In this document: positions 36,282 to 44,289 of the stretch, piece by piece
Numbering within the stretch: the first letter of the stretch is position 1
How the letters are laid out: each line of letters opens with the position of its first letter
NCBI GenBank assembly: GCA_017524445.1
Contig: JAFXVP010000059.1
Span: forward strand, 1-46,180
DNA from: Clostridia bacterium
Lineage (GTDB): Bacteria; Bacillota; Clostridia; Christensenellales; CAG-138
Direction: 5' to 3'
Length of the DNA: 46,180 bases
The notes under the pieces: generated by a model
Database searches by the model: none
The model's input: only the letters and a program-made list of their open reading frames with translations
What the model was told of the DNA's origin: nothing
Translations under genes and position numbers: made by a program

Positions 36282-36449
36282 TTATTCTACGCAGATGCCC
36301 ATCCGGCTTATGCTCTGTTCTTCCATCTCGGAATCACCGCAAGACATCGACAAATACTTGCCTTTTGTGTCAACAGTGCCTCTTCTGCCAAACAAAAATG
36401 GGAAATTCTCGCCTGCGTACCTGATGAAAATATCCCTCGCGACCAAAAT
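36282..36449 (-). pseudogene. Coding remnant VARDIFIRY...
   Basis: On the minus strand about 54 codons read VARDIFIRYAGENFPFLFGR, then RGTVDTKGKYLSMSCGD, and end at a stop at 36282. The first 20 residues match the remnant at 2752-2835 (13 identical). There is no plausible start codon with a ribosome site. It and the fragment at 36124 may be pieces of one decayed gene or element. The remaining 36028-36123 holds nothing I can name. Confidence 0.5.
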
Positions 36450-36524
36450 GATACTGTATAGACATATTGTTACACAATGGACTATATGACCATTATTACA
36501 ACATGTTTTGGTTGCGATATGAGA

Positions 36525-36557
36525 GCAGCGGCACGCCGATTATCGGTATGCCGCTGC
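36525..36557 (-). terminator. Hairpin after rhaD
   Basis: A perfect 9-base stem GCAGCGGCA / TGCCGCTGC, with an inner CCGA/TCGG pair in the loop, 15 bases past the rhaD stop. No clear T-run follows. Confidence 0.6.
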
Positions 36558-36571
36558 TGTTCCGATCGGTT

Positions 36572-37384
36572 TCAGTTCAGGTACCCCTCGCGAGCTTTGA
36601 CGTTGAAACGTTCTTCGAGAAGGTGCATCTGCTCGTCGGTGATCGTCTGTTTGATCGGAAGATGCGCGATCTTGAGCCAGATCTCCGCGGCTTTTTCGGC
36701 AGTCTCTATGAGACCGAAGGTCTCGTCGAGGTCGCGTCCCGCGCCGTAAATGCCGTGCTGCGCCCAAACAACGAGGCGCGCGGTCTCCATCTTCTTCGCG
36801 GTCGCTTCGCCGATCTCGTTGGTGCCGCAGAGCATCCACGGCAGCACGTTCACGCCGTCCGGGAAGACCACGATGCACTCGGTGCACATCTGCCAGAGCG
36901 TGCGGGTGAACGCGCGTTCATCGAGGTCGTGCACATAGGTCATGGCGAGAAGATTTGCGGGATGACAGTGCATGACGATGCGGTTTTCGGGATCGACCTT
37001 CCTGCGCGCAATATGGCTCATCATATGCGCCGGGAATTCCGAAGTGAATCTGCCTCCGTCCGAAAAACCCCAGAGCACCTCTGCTTCCGTGCCGTTCTCC
37101 GCAAGACGTACAATGCCGAGATTCTTTGCCGGGTCGTACTGAACGTTTTTGAAATACTTGCCCGTGCCCGTGACCAGAAATATCTTTCCGTCGAGCTCCG
37201 ATGCGGTAAAGCCGGTCGGGATCGTGCGGACGATCGCGGGAAACACGAGGTGTTCGCGCACTTCTGCTTCATCTAAAAGCATACTGATATTGCCGCCGTT
37301 GCGCTCGTCCCAACCGTGGTTGTACATGTTCGTCGCCGTGCGGATCATTTCCGTCATAAACGGCGCGGTTAAAATGTCGTTCAT
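36572..37384 (-). CDS. rhaD: Rhamnulose-1-phosphate aldolase
   Basis: A 270-residue class II aldolase that splits L-rhamnulose-1-phosphate into dihydroxyacetone phosphate and L-lactaldehyde. Zinc ligands align with E. coli RhaD: E116 in TSEFPAH, H139 and H141 in VMHCHPANL, and H210 in WAQHGIYGAG. WDERNGGNIS and VTGTGKYFKN bind the phosphate, and FPDGVNVLPWMLCGTNEIG follows. The start overlaps the GH3 stop by 4 bases (ATGA), so the two are coupled. No rhaA or rhaB is in view. Because the inositol operon lacks its own aldolase, a side role there is conceivable but not supported by any operator. Confidence 0.93.
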   Translation of the reverse strand: MNDILTAPFMTEMIRTATNMYNHGWDERNGGNISMLLDEAEVREHLVFPAIVRTIPTGFTASELDGKIFLVTGTGKYFKNVQYDPAKNLGIVRLAENGTEAEVLWGFSDGGRFTSEFPAHMMSHIARRKVDPENRIVMHCHPANLLAMTYVHDLDERAFTRTLWQMCTECIVVFPDGVNVLPWMLCGTNEIGEATAKKMETARLVVWAQHGIYGAGRDLDETFGLIETAEKAAEIWLKIAHLPIKQTITDEQMHLLEERFNVKAREGYLN

Positions 37385-39516
37385 TTCTGTTCCTCCTTCG
37401 GCAGTTTCGGTACGTCGATCTTTTTGAGAAAACAGCGGATCCCTTTGAACAGGTGTCCGTTGGTCAGCTCTGCAAAGCCCTGCGCAAAATTATAAGGCAT
37501 TTGTCTGCCCGCACACATCGACAGCGAGCGCGGCGAATTGCTGTCCACGACGCGCTTCATAAAGAACGCGCCTTTGATCGCGTTGTCCCGCTCGGGTCCT
37601 TCCGGCAGCTTTTTTGCCTGTTTCATGTTCTTTTTCACCACCGACAGTACGGCGTTGTAGAGGATGCGTCCCATGAACGTCTGATTAAGATCGGTAAAGC
37701 GCGATTCAATTGTGACCGGAAGACGCGGCGGCTCGGGCGTAACGACGAGCTCGTCGGGATAGACTGTTTCGTCCTTCGGCTCCGGCACGATGCGTACGGT
37801 CGCGCTTTCACCGGGCTTAAGATACACCTTTTGGAATCCCGCAAGCTCTCCGTCGAGGAACAGTTCAGCCACTTCCCCGCCGACCCGGTCGCCGGTGTTG
37901 GTGATCGTCTGCTCCCAGACTTCGCCGACCTTCGTCCATTCGGACTTTTCAAAGGTCGTATAGCTGAGTCCAAAGCCGAACGGGAAACGGACGGGGATAT
38001 TGTGCTTCTGATAATACCGATAGCCAACCTCCGTGCCCTCGGCATAGACTTCGTTGATGCTCCTGCCGAAGGTTTCGTGCGAGGGAACATCCTCATAACG
38101 CATCGGCCATGTTTCCGCAAGCTTGCCGGACGGGTTCTTGATCCCGAACAGCAGTTCGTAAACCGCCGTTCCGCCGTTCTGCCCCGGCAGGTACATATTG
38201 AGGATCGCGCTGACCCGATCGCAAAACGGAAGCTCGACCGGCGAACCGCCGAACAGCACGACGACGACCGGCTTGCCGGTTGCGCAAAGCGCGTCGATCT
38301 CTTTCAACTGCTTCTGCGGCAGACGCATGTTCTCCCGGTCGCAGCCCTCGGATTCGTATTCGTCGGTGAGTCCGCCGAAATACAGGATCACATCGCAGTC
38401 TTCCATGCTGTGAATCCGAACGTCGCGCGCGTCGAACGCTTCCTTCGGCGTTGTCAGTCTTGCCGGATTGATCATTGAACTCCCCGCGCCCTGATAGCGC
38501 ATATTCTCAAAGAGCTCGCATGTGATGTGCAGCTTTTCCGTGCCCTTAAGCGGCAACACGCCGTCGTTTTTCAGAAGCACCGCACAGTCTGCAGCGATCT
38601 CTGCGGCGAGCGCGTGGTGCGCGTCCCAGTCCACCGGCGTCGGATCGGCGGGCTTCACATATTTTTCGATCCAGTTCAGAATGTTGCGGCAGGCGGCGTC
38701 CAGTTTGTCCATCGAAAGAGAGCCGTTCGCGATCCCATCGAGGATCCAGCGACGGCAGATCGCAGTATCGCCCGGCATCTCGAGATCGAGCCCGGCTTTG
38801 ATCCCCGCAACGCGATCGTGCACCGCGCCCCAGTCGCTCATCACCACGCCGTCAAAGCCCCATTCCCTGCGGAGCACGTCAGTGAGAAGCCACTTGTGCT
38901 CGGAGCAGAACGTGCCGTTGACCTGATTGTACGCGCACATGACCGTTGCCGGACGCGCATGCTTGACGATGTACTCAAACGGCTTCAGATACAGGCGGCG
39001 CATCGTGTTTTCGGAAGCGATCGAATTGCCCATATAGCGGAAGTTTTCGGAATTGTTCAGCGCAAAGTGCTTGACCGAAACGCCGACGCCCTTCGACTGA
39101 ACGCCCTCTACCTCCGCCGCGCCCATCACGCCCGCAAGAAGCGGGTCTTCGGAAAAGTATTCAAAGTTGCGCCCGCACAGCGGATTGCGCTTGATGTTGA
39201 TGCCCGGTCCCAGGAGCGTATGCACGCCGTAATACCGGCACTCTTCGGCGATCGCTTCGCCCATTTTGCGCGTGTTTTCCGGGTTCCAGCCGGAAGCCGT
39301 CGTCACCGCCGTCGGAAACGACGTCGCCGGCTCGCTTTCGGTGACCCCATTGTCGAAGTTGCCGATCTGCTTGCGCAGCCCATGCGGCCCGTCCGACATC
39401 GAAAGCGCGGGGATCCCGACCCGCGGGATCGGATTCGTGTAGAATGCGTCCGTTCCGGAGACCAGCGCCGCCTTTTCCTCCACGGTCAGTTCCTGTATCA
39501 GCCGTTCGATATCCAT
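37381..39516 (-). CDS. Glycoside hydrolase family 3, beta-glucosidase type
   Basis: A 711-residue GH3 enzyme. The N-terminal barrel shows SMSDGPHGLR and LLGPGINIKRNPLCGRNFEY, and the catalytic nucleophile is D228 in VVMSDWGAVHDR. The second domain (about 315-510) contains GGTAVYELLFG and PSGKLAETWP. A Fn3-like C-terminal domain (about 555-630) begins ITNTGDRVGGEVAELFLDG. There is no signal peptide, so it acts inside the cell on imported oligosaccharides or glycosides. Direct coupling to rhaD suggests rhamnose-containing plant glycosides as the source, which is inference. A TATACT box lies upstream (39549-39554 on the plus strand) without a clear -35. Confidence 0.93.
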   Translation of the reverse strand: MDIERLIQELTVEEKAALVSGTDAFYTNPIPRVGIPALSMSDGPHGLRKQIGNFDNGVTESEPATSFPTAVTTASGWNPENTRKMGEAIAEECRYYGVHTLLGPGINIKRNPLCGRNFEYFSEDPLLAGVMGAAEVEGVQSKGVGVSVKHFALNNSENFRYMGNSIASENTMRRLYLKPFEYIVKHARPATVMCAYNQVNGTFCSEHKWLLTDVLRREWGFDGVVMSDWGAVHDRVAGIKAGLDLEMPGDTAICRRWILDGIANGSLSMDKLDAACRNILNWIEKYVKPADPTPVDWDAHHALAAEIAADCAVLLKNDGVLPLKGTEKLHITCELFENMRYQGAGSSMINPARLTTPKEAFDARDVRIHSMEDCDVILYFGGLTDEYESEGCDRENMRLPQKQLKEIDALCATGKPVVVVLFGGSPVELPFCDRVSAILNMYLPGQNGGTAVYELLFGIKNPSGKLAETWPMRYEDVPSHETFGRSINEVYAEGTEVGYRYYQKHNIPVRFPFGFGLSYTTFEKSEWTKVGEVWEQTITNTGDRVGGEVAELFLDGELAGFQKVYLKPGESATVRIVPEPKDETVYPDELVVTPEPPRLPVTIESRFTDLNQTFMGRILYNAVLSVVKKNMKQAKKLPEGPERDNAIKGAFFMKRVVDSNSPRSLSMCAGRQMPYNFAQGFAELTNGHLFKGIRCFLKKIDVPKLPKEEQK

Positions 39517-39661
39517 TCGTTCTTCTCCTGCTCTGTTTTTCTGATACCAGTATAGCAGAAAACGGTCATCTTGTATTGCATTTTGATAAGATATTTCGTA
39601 AACAGTAAGGAATCATCGGTATAATCGCAGCTCTCTGCCGGGCAAAAGAGAAAACTTGTCC

Positions 39662-39692
39662 CCAAAGGACGACACGTCCGACGTCGCTTTGG
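39662..39692 (-). terminator. Terminator after the Ycf35-like gene
   Basis: CCAAAG plus CGAC pair with GTCG plus CTTTGG, with a two-base bulge. On the minus strand the tail is GTTTTCTCTTTT. It lies 21 bases past the stop of the last gene of the AAA+ operon. Confidence 0.65.
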
Positions 39693-39712
39693 ACCACACG
39701 GGACTTTGCGGG

Positions 39713-40174
39713 CTACAGTGACAACGTCAAAAGGATCGTATCGTCCTCCGTCACGGTTTCCGATTCCAGCTTCATTCCATGCTCGTTGATGCCTTTCAGG
39801 ATCAGATCATAGGTATACTTCTGAACATTGCAGCCGTACTCGCGGTTCAGGGATTCCAGCGCATCGAGCAGCACGGGCAGATTCTTTACATGCAGCGCTT
39901 CCATCTGATACGGCTCAGTTTTCGCGGTGCGGAAATAATGCAGCGTACCGGCGGCAGTCTGTACGGTAAAATCATCTGCTTTCGTCTGCTGTACCGTCAG
40001 CCCGCGGCTTTCGAGCGTTTGCTTCAGGATCATTTCATCCGCAAAACGCGTTGTCAGGATCGGCAGCTCGCACGGCGCGTTCTGCGTCCGGTTCAGCAGC
40101 AGACCCATCGACGCGGACGACGCCGAAACGCCCATTGCAATGACCATCGGACAAAGAGCAAGCATCAAAGACAT
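39713..40174 (-). CDS. DUF1257 (Ycf35-like) protein
   Basis: A 153-residue protein. After a hydrophobic start (about 1-30) comes a region resembling DUF1257/Ycf35: ADEMILKQTLESRGLTV near the front, NREYGCNVQKYTYDLILKGI and GMKLESETVTEDDTILLTL at the end. Ycf35 is conserved in cyanobacteria and red-algal plastids without an established biochemical role. The identification is by pattern, strengthened by the neighbours: a Ycf46-like AAA+ gene 14 bases upstream and a DUF2997 gene in the same operon, two families that accompany it elsewhere. The hydrophobic N-terminus is unusual and may tether it to the membrane. AAGGAGGG precedes the start. Confidence 0.68.
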   Translation of the reverse strand: MSLMLALCPMVIAMGVSASSASMGLLLNRTQNAPCELPILTTRFADEMILKQTLESRGLTVQQTKADDFTVQTAAGTLHYFRTAKTEPYQMEALHVKNLPVLLDALESLNREYGCNVQKYTYDLILKGINEHGMKLESETVTEDDTILLTLSL

Positions 40175-40188
40175 TATTCTTTCCCTCC

Positions 40189-41802
40189 TTATTGATAATC
40201 CAGAATGCGTGTGTTCTGTATCCCGGCATGCAGGTCACAGGCCGCGTCCGTTTCCGCTTCGCGGTCTTCCTTTGCGGTTGCGGGAACCGCATGCGTAGCC
40301 GCCCAGCTGCGGATCGCGCGGATCTGATCGGCCTGCACGACCGACAGCGGCACGGTTTCCGAAATTGCCGTAATGAGATCCTGCATGCGAAGACCGCGCT
40401 CCTCATAGAACGCCTCGTAGAGTGCCGACAGGATCGCCTGTTCGATCTCCGCGCCGGAGAATCCTTCGGTCAGCTGTGCGAGCTCGGAAAACAGCGCGCT
40501 GTCCGGACACAGCTCGTGTGTCACAGCCGAGGAGCAGAGCCGCGTTTTCAGGTGCAGCCGAAATATCTTTTCGCGCTCGCGGCGACTCGGCAGGTCCACA
40601 AAAAATACTTCGTCAAACCGTCCCTTTCGGAGCAGCTCAGGCGGCAGTCCCGTAATGCTGTTGGCTGTCGCAATGACAAAGACGGGCGCCGTTTTTTCCT
40701 GCATCCACGTCAGAAACGTGCCGAATACGCGCGCCGCGGTGCCGGAATCTCCGTTTGAACCGGTGCCGGAGAAGCCTTTCTCGATCTCGTCCACCCACAG
40801 AACAGACGGCGCTACCGCCTCGGCTGTACGGATCGCTTTTCGCATGTTCTCCTCAGAGCTGCCGACGATCCCGCCGAAGATGCGTCCGACGTCGAGCTTC
40901 AGCAGCGGCAGATGCCAGATGCCGCTCATCGCCTTGGCAGTCAGACTTTTGCCGCACCCCGGCACGCCTGTGATCAATACGCCCTTCGGCGCGGGCAGTC
41001 CGTATGCGCCGGCGCGTTCGAGCCAAGATTTGCTGCGTTTGATGAGCCACGTTTTGAGATGCTCCAATCCGCCGATGTCATCCAGCCCCAGATCGCTGTG
41101 TACAAATTCCAGAATGCCGGTCTTCTTGATGATCTGGTTCTTCTCATCCTGTATCACGGACAGCGCATCGTGATTCAATCCCTTGCTCTGAATGATCGCG
41201 CGGCAAAACGCGTTTTCCGCTTCCTGTACCGTCAGCCCGAGGGAGGATCGGATCAGCTGCTGCCGCTCCTCCGGCGTGATGCGGATCGCATCGGGGGATA
41301 AACCGTCGATCAGCTCGTTCAGCGTCTGTTCAAGCTCTGCCGCGCCGGGCAGTTCAAAATCCAGTACCGAAACATCCTTTTCGAGATCGGGCGGAAGTAC
41401 CAGCCGCGGACAGAGAAGCACCACGGTCTTTCGGTTCTGCTTGAGATGCGGCAGAAGATCGCGAAGCCGGCGGATGACCGCGTAGTCCGGATGCGTGCCG
41501 CGGTCGGCACCGAAGAACACATGGAAATCCTTGAGTACGAAAATTGCCGGGTCCTTGTATCGCAGGATGTATTCGAGCCCGGCAAGCGGCTGTGTGCTGC
41601 CGCCCTGCTTCTCACCTTCGGAAAAACCGACCGTCTGTGTCCAGCACAGAACTTTTCTGGGAATGCGGATCAGCGACGCCTCGCCCGCCGTCCGCGAGAT
41701 CGCTCGCATGACGCGTTCCTCTTCGTAGCTCGGAATGTAAAGCATCGGAAATCCTGCGTTGATAAAATCGGCAAACCGCAGTTCAAATTCTTTTTCCGCC
41801 AT
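40189..41802 (-). CDS. Ycf46-like AAA+ ATPase
   Basis: A 537-residue protein. An N-terminal region (about 1-230) with FADFINAGFPMLYIPSYEEE resembles the Ycf46 N-domain. The AAA+ module (about 245-440) has Walker A GVPGCGKSLTAKAM (near 281), Walker B VLWVDEIEKGF (near 340), sensor 1 ATANS and an arginine finger in LLRKGRFDEVFF; FSGAEIEQAILSALYEAF lies in the C-lid. I start at 41802, where GGAGGT in the end of the previous gene lies 9 bases upstream. The C-terminal tail (480-537) is acidic and probably disordered. It likely remodels or activates a partner, with the radical SAM, DUF1257 and DUF2997 proteins as candidates. Confidence 0.88.
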   Translation of the reverse strand: MAEKEFELRFADFINAGFPMLYIPSYEEERVMRAISRTAGEASLIRIPRKVLCWTQTVGFSEGEKQGGSTQPLAGLEYILRYKDPAIFVLKDFHVFFGADRGTHPDYAVIRRLRDLLPHLKQNRKTVVLLCPRLVLPPDLEKDVSVLDFELPGAAELEQTLNELIDGLSPDAIRITPEERQQLIRSSLGLTVQEAENAFCRAIIQSKGLNHDALSVIQDEKNQIIKKTGILEFVHSDLGLDDIGGLEHLKTWLIKRSKSWLERAGAYGLPAPKGVLITGVPGCGKSLTAKAMSGIWHLPLLKLDVGRIFGGIVGSSEENMRKAIRTAEAVAPSVLWVDEIEKGFSGTGSNGDSGTAARVFGTFLTWMQEKTAPVFVIATANSITGLPPELLRKGRFDEVFFVDLPSRREREKIFRLHLKTRLCSSAVTHELCPDSALFSELAQLTEGFSGAEIEQAILSALYEAFYEERGLRMQDLITAISETVPLSVVQADQIRAIRSWAATHAVPATAKEDREAETDAACDLHAGIQNTRILDYQ

Positions 41803-41803
41803 T

Positions 41804-42406
41804 TCAAAGCACCTCCTTCGCCGCAGAACGAAGCCGCTCCGCAAGCATTGTGAAATCTCCCATACCGTTCAATTGCAATACGCCGTCCGGTCCGATCCGA
41901 CATTCGATACTGTTGCGGTATGCCTGTATCTCCTCCGGCGTAATACGTTCCGTAAGATACCGGAACCGTTGGTTCTCGGAACCGACCAGCGGACGCCGGA
42001 AGCTTCGCAGTTCCTCGCGATAAGGACCGTCGATCAGAAGATCGACCGCGCCGAGCAGGGCTTTCTGATCCGCATCGCCGTTCTTAAGGAGCCATTCCAT
42101 CGTATAGCCGGTGAAACAAAGCACGGAAAGTCCCATACCGTGCGCAGCGTTTGCGATCCTTGTCAGCGCGCTTGCCTGCAGGAACGGCTCGCCGCCGAGA
42201 AATGTGACGCCGCAGATACCGGTTTTTACCGCTTCTATGCGTTCGATCAGACCGGATACGGGAACGAGCACCCCGCCGGTTCGCGGCTGCAGTTCTGTTG
42301 CAAAGCAGCCGGGACAATGCAGTTCACAGCCCTGTACCCAGATCGCGAAGCGCTTGCCCGGGCCTTCAGCGCGCGTTTCGGGCAGATATCGTCCGATGCG
42401 GATCAT
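41804..42406 (-). CDS. Small radical SAM protein, NrdG/activase-like
   Basis: A 200-residue single-domain radical SAM protein. The cluster-binding motif is CELHCPGC (C27, C31, C34), preceded by EGPGKRFAIWVQG, and the SAM-binding TFLGGEPFLQ follows, both as in NrdG and glycyl-radical activases. No ribonucleotide reductase or glycyl-radical enzyme is nearby. Its genes on either side are a membrane-HhH protein (4-base ATGA overlap) and the AAA+ ATPase, so it is an integral part of this operon. Its target may be one of the operon proteins; that is inference. Confidence 0.9.
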   Translation of the reverse strand: MIRIGRYLPETRAEGPGKRFAIWVQGCELHCPGCFATELQPRTGGVLVPVSGLIERIEAVKTGICGVTFLGGEPFLQASALTRIANAAHGMGLSVLCFTGYTMEWLLKNGDADQKALLGAVDLLIDGPYREELRSFRRPLVGSENQRFRYLTERITPEEIQAYRNSIECRIGPDGVLQLNGMGDFTMLAERLRSAAKEVL

Positions 42407-43983
42407 AGGTCTATCATCCGGCGCGATTCAACCGGCCCGTCCGCAGGAACGGACAATGCGACCTTTTCCAGGATCTGTACGGCCCGGTGCGGTTTTTCGT
42501 CCAGTACGTTCAGAAGCTCGCGTTCCGAGCGGATCGCGCCGTTTTCGCTGCGATACTGCAGCACGCGATCGGCAGCGGCTGCGGACATGCCCGGGATCGT
42601 CCTGAGCGCGTCCGGTTCGCAGGTATTGAGATCGACCGTCTCCGAGGTTTTCGGTACTTCCGGCACATCGGAAGGCAAAGCGCCAAGCGTGCGGAACCGC
42701 TTTGTCAGCTGAATATCCTGATCGATCCGGGAACGGCAGCCGCCGAGCACTTCAGCGCGTTTGAGCAGGATCTCCCTGCGGTAAATGCAGCCGAGAAGGA
42801 CACCGGTACACCAGAGCAGATACAGCCCTCTGCGCTGCAGCATGACGCGAATCCCGTCGCTGTACCCGTTTTCAAAAAACAGGCTTGCAAAGGATCCGTA
42901 CGGTCGCTCCGTGATCTGAGTCCCGACATAGAACAGCGCGATCATGATCCCCATGAACAGCATGGTGCCCGCAAGATGCATGATGCCGATCCGCATCGCG
43001 CGTTTATGCTTTGCGCCGGTCCCCCCGGCGATGAGACCGAGCCCGCCGATGAACGGCAGCAGCGACAGTATCTGCCATAGCCCGTTGCGTATGCGCCACG
43101 ATCGGCTTGCATAGGACGGCTGCGCTGCCGTGTCCGCCGTCCGGTTTGCCCGTCTTGCTTCGACCGCGTCGGGCAGCACCGCCGCGGAGAGCAGGAACGC
43201 CGCAGCAGGCTCAACGTAAACGAAGATGCTGAGAAGCAAGTATCCCATGTTCAAGACGGCGGCGACGCCGGTATGCGGAACCAGCTTCATCAGATTTGTC
43301 CATATCCTGCCGTATTCCAAATACAGCGAGAACTCCCGGATCGTAAGCATGACGGCTGCGGCGGAAATGCCGAGCAGCGCAGTCGAAAGCCGCCGTACGC
43401 GACGGTTGTTCGCAAGCCGCGCGCCGAATAGCGGCGCAGCAAACCCGAATCCCGGAACAAGGCACCATAAAAGCCAGAGCCGGGAAGCGAAGAAGCGCTC
43501 TCCCGTCGGTTTTGCGCTGCGATAGGGATAGACCGCCTCGCGCAGATACCGGCAATATCCGGGCGTGCAGACCGCGGTGTGAAGAAGACAGCCGACGTAC
43601 AGAAGCGTGCGCAAAAGCGGCAGCAGTATGTCGGCATAACGGACCATGTTTCTTAGGTACGGTATCTCCGAGAACGACAGATACGTGACGCGTCCCGTAT
43701 CTCCGAAACCGAACAGGAATGCTGCGACGTCCGCCGGCACGTAATACGGCACTGTCATGCGAAGCATGGCAAGATCCCACGTGCGGTACAGTACGAAAAG
43801 AAGCGCCGATACGGCATACGCTGCTCCGTAGATCTTTGCGAAGTGCCTGTATCTGGTACGTCCGGAGCGTTTTCCCATCAGAAGAAATCCAAAGTATCCG
43901 AAGCCCGGCAAAAGCGCCGCAAAGGCGCATGCCAGATCCGAGAATAAAACGCGTGATCTCTGTTCCGATCTCACTTCTCGCAT
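42403..43983 (-). CDS. Polytopic membrane protein with C-terminal helix-hairpin-helix domain
   Basis: A 526-residue protein. Many hydrophobic segments (about 8-12) fill residues 12-400, with repeated modules such as ALLPGFGYFGFLLMGK, WCLVPGFGFAAPLFGA and LLPFIGGLGLIAGGTGAK. The C-terminal 60 residues form a ComEA-like helix-hairpin-helix: VDLNTCEPDALRTIPGMSAA, VLQYRSENGAI and ELLNVLDEK. HhH domains often bind DNA or other proteins; here the domain is tethered to the membrane. GGAGGAGG precedes the ATG at 43983, inside the end of the DUF2997 gene (13-base overlap). The stop overlaps the radical SAM start. No named full-length family recognised. Confidence 0.82.
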   Translation of the reverse strand: MREVRSEQRSRVLFSDLACAFAALLPGFGYFGFLLMGKRSGRTRYRHFAKIYGAAYAVSALLFVLYRTWDLAMLRMTVPYYVPADVAAFLFGFGDTGRVTYLSFSEIPYLRNMVRYADILLPLLRTLLYVGCLLHTAVCTPGYCRYLREAVYPYRSAKPTGERFFASRLWLLWCLVPGFGFAAPLFGARLANNRRVRRLSTALLGISAAAVMLTIREFSLYLEYGRIWTNLMKLVPHTGVAAVLNMGYLLLSIFVYVEPAAAFLLSAAVLPDAVEARRANRTADTAAQPSYASRSWRIRNGLWQILSLLPFIGGLGLIAGGTGAKHKRAMRIGIMHLAGTMLFMGIMIALFYVGTQITERPYGSFASLFFENGYSDGIRVMLQRRGLYLLWCTGVLLGCIYRREILLKRAEVLGGCRSRIDQDIQLTKRFRTLGALPSDVPEVPKTSETVDLNTCEPDALRTIPGMSAAAADRVLQYRSENGAIRSERELLNVLDEKPHRAVQILEKVALSVPADGPVESRRMIDL

Positions 43984-44180
43984 ACGGTTTCCTCCTCCCA
44001 TTGCGCCGCCTGCGGACATTCGCTCTCCCGGAATTCCTCCGTAAACGCGGAATCGACTGCTACGGCGTCGGTCAGTTGTTCCAGTATCCGGACATAAGAC
44101 AGACAGGACATACCTTTCATACCGTGCGTGTGCGCTTCGATCCGCCCGTCCGGCGTCAGTTTCAAGGTTATGGATTTCAT
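43971..44180 (-). CDS. DUF2997-type small protein
   Basis: A 69-residue protein. It begins MKSITLKLTPDGRIEAHTHG and continues MKGMSCLSYVRILEQLTDAV, then AFTEEFRE. This matches my recollection of DUF2997: a beta-hairpin, a G-x-KG-x-SCL motif and a short acidic tail. The conserved Cys near residue 25 is kept. The start at 44180 has AAAGGAGG 9 bases upstream; an ATG at 44187 in another frame is too close to that site. DUF2997 genes commonly travel with DUF1257 and Ycf46-type AAA+ genes, all present here. It is the first gene of the operon, 71 bases after the kinase terminator. Confidence 0.78.
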   Translation of the reverse strand: MKSITLKLTPDGRIEAHTHGMKGMSCLSYVRILEQLTDAVAVDSAFTEEFRESECPQAAQWEEETVCEK

Positions 44181-44251
44181 GCTGCATGACCTCCTTTTAC
44201 TTCGACGCCATGATAACACGCGGTCACTGCGGTCTTGTTTTCATATAAAAA

Positions 44252-44271
44252 ACAGGATCCGAAGATCCTGT
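44252..44271 (-). terminator. Terminator after the kinase gene
   Basis: A perfect 8-base stem ACAGGATC / GATCCTGT with a 4-base loop. On the minus strand it is followed by TTTTTAT. It suggests that the DUF2997 operon has its own promoter in 44181-44251, although I see no consensus there. Confidence 0.82.
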
Positions 44272-44289
44272 CATTTGAAAGCTCGATGT

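Noticed and set aside
36572..37384. RhaD as the missing aldolase of the inositol operon
   Set aside because: Its zinc ligands and motifs match rhamnulose-1-phosphate aldolase, it is coupled to a GH3 gene, and no LacI-type operator lies upstream.
42403..44187. Longer start for the HhH membrane protein at 44187
   Set aside because: The first 68 codons would overlay the DUF2997 gene in another frame and read as its shadow. The ATG at 43983 has a strong GGAGGAGG site.
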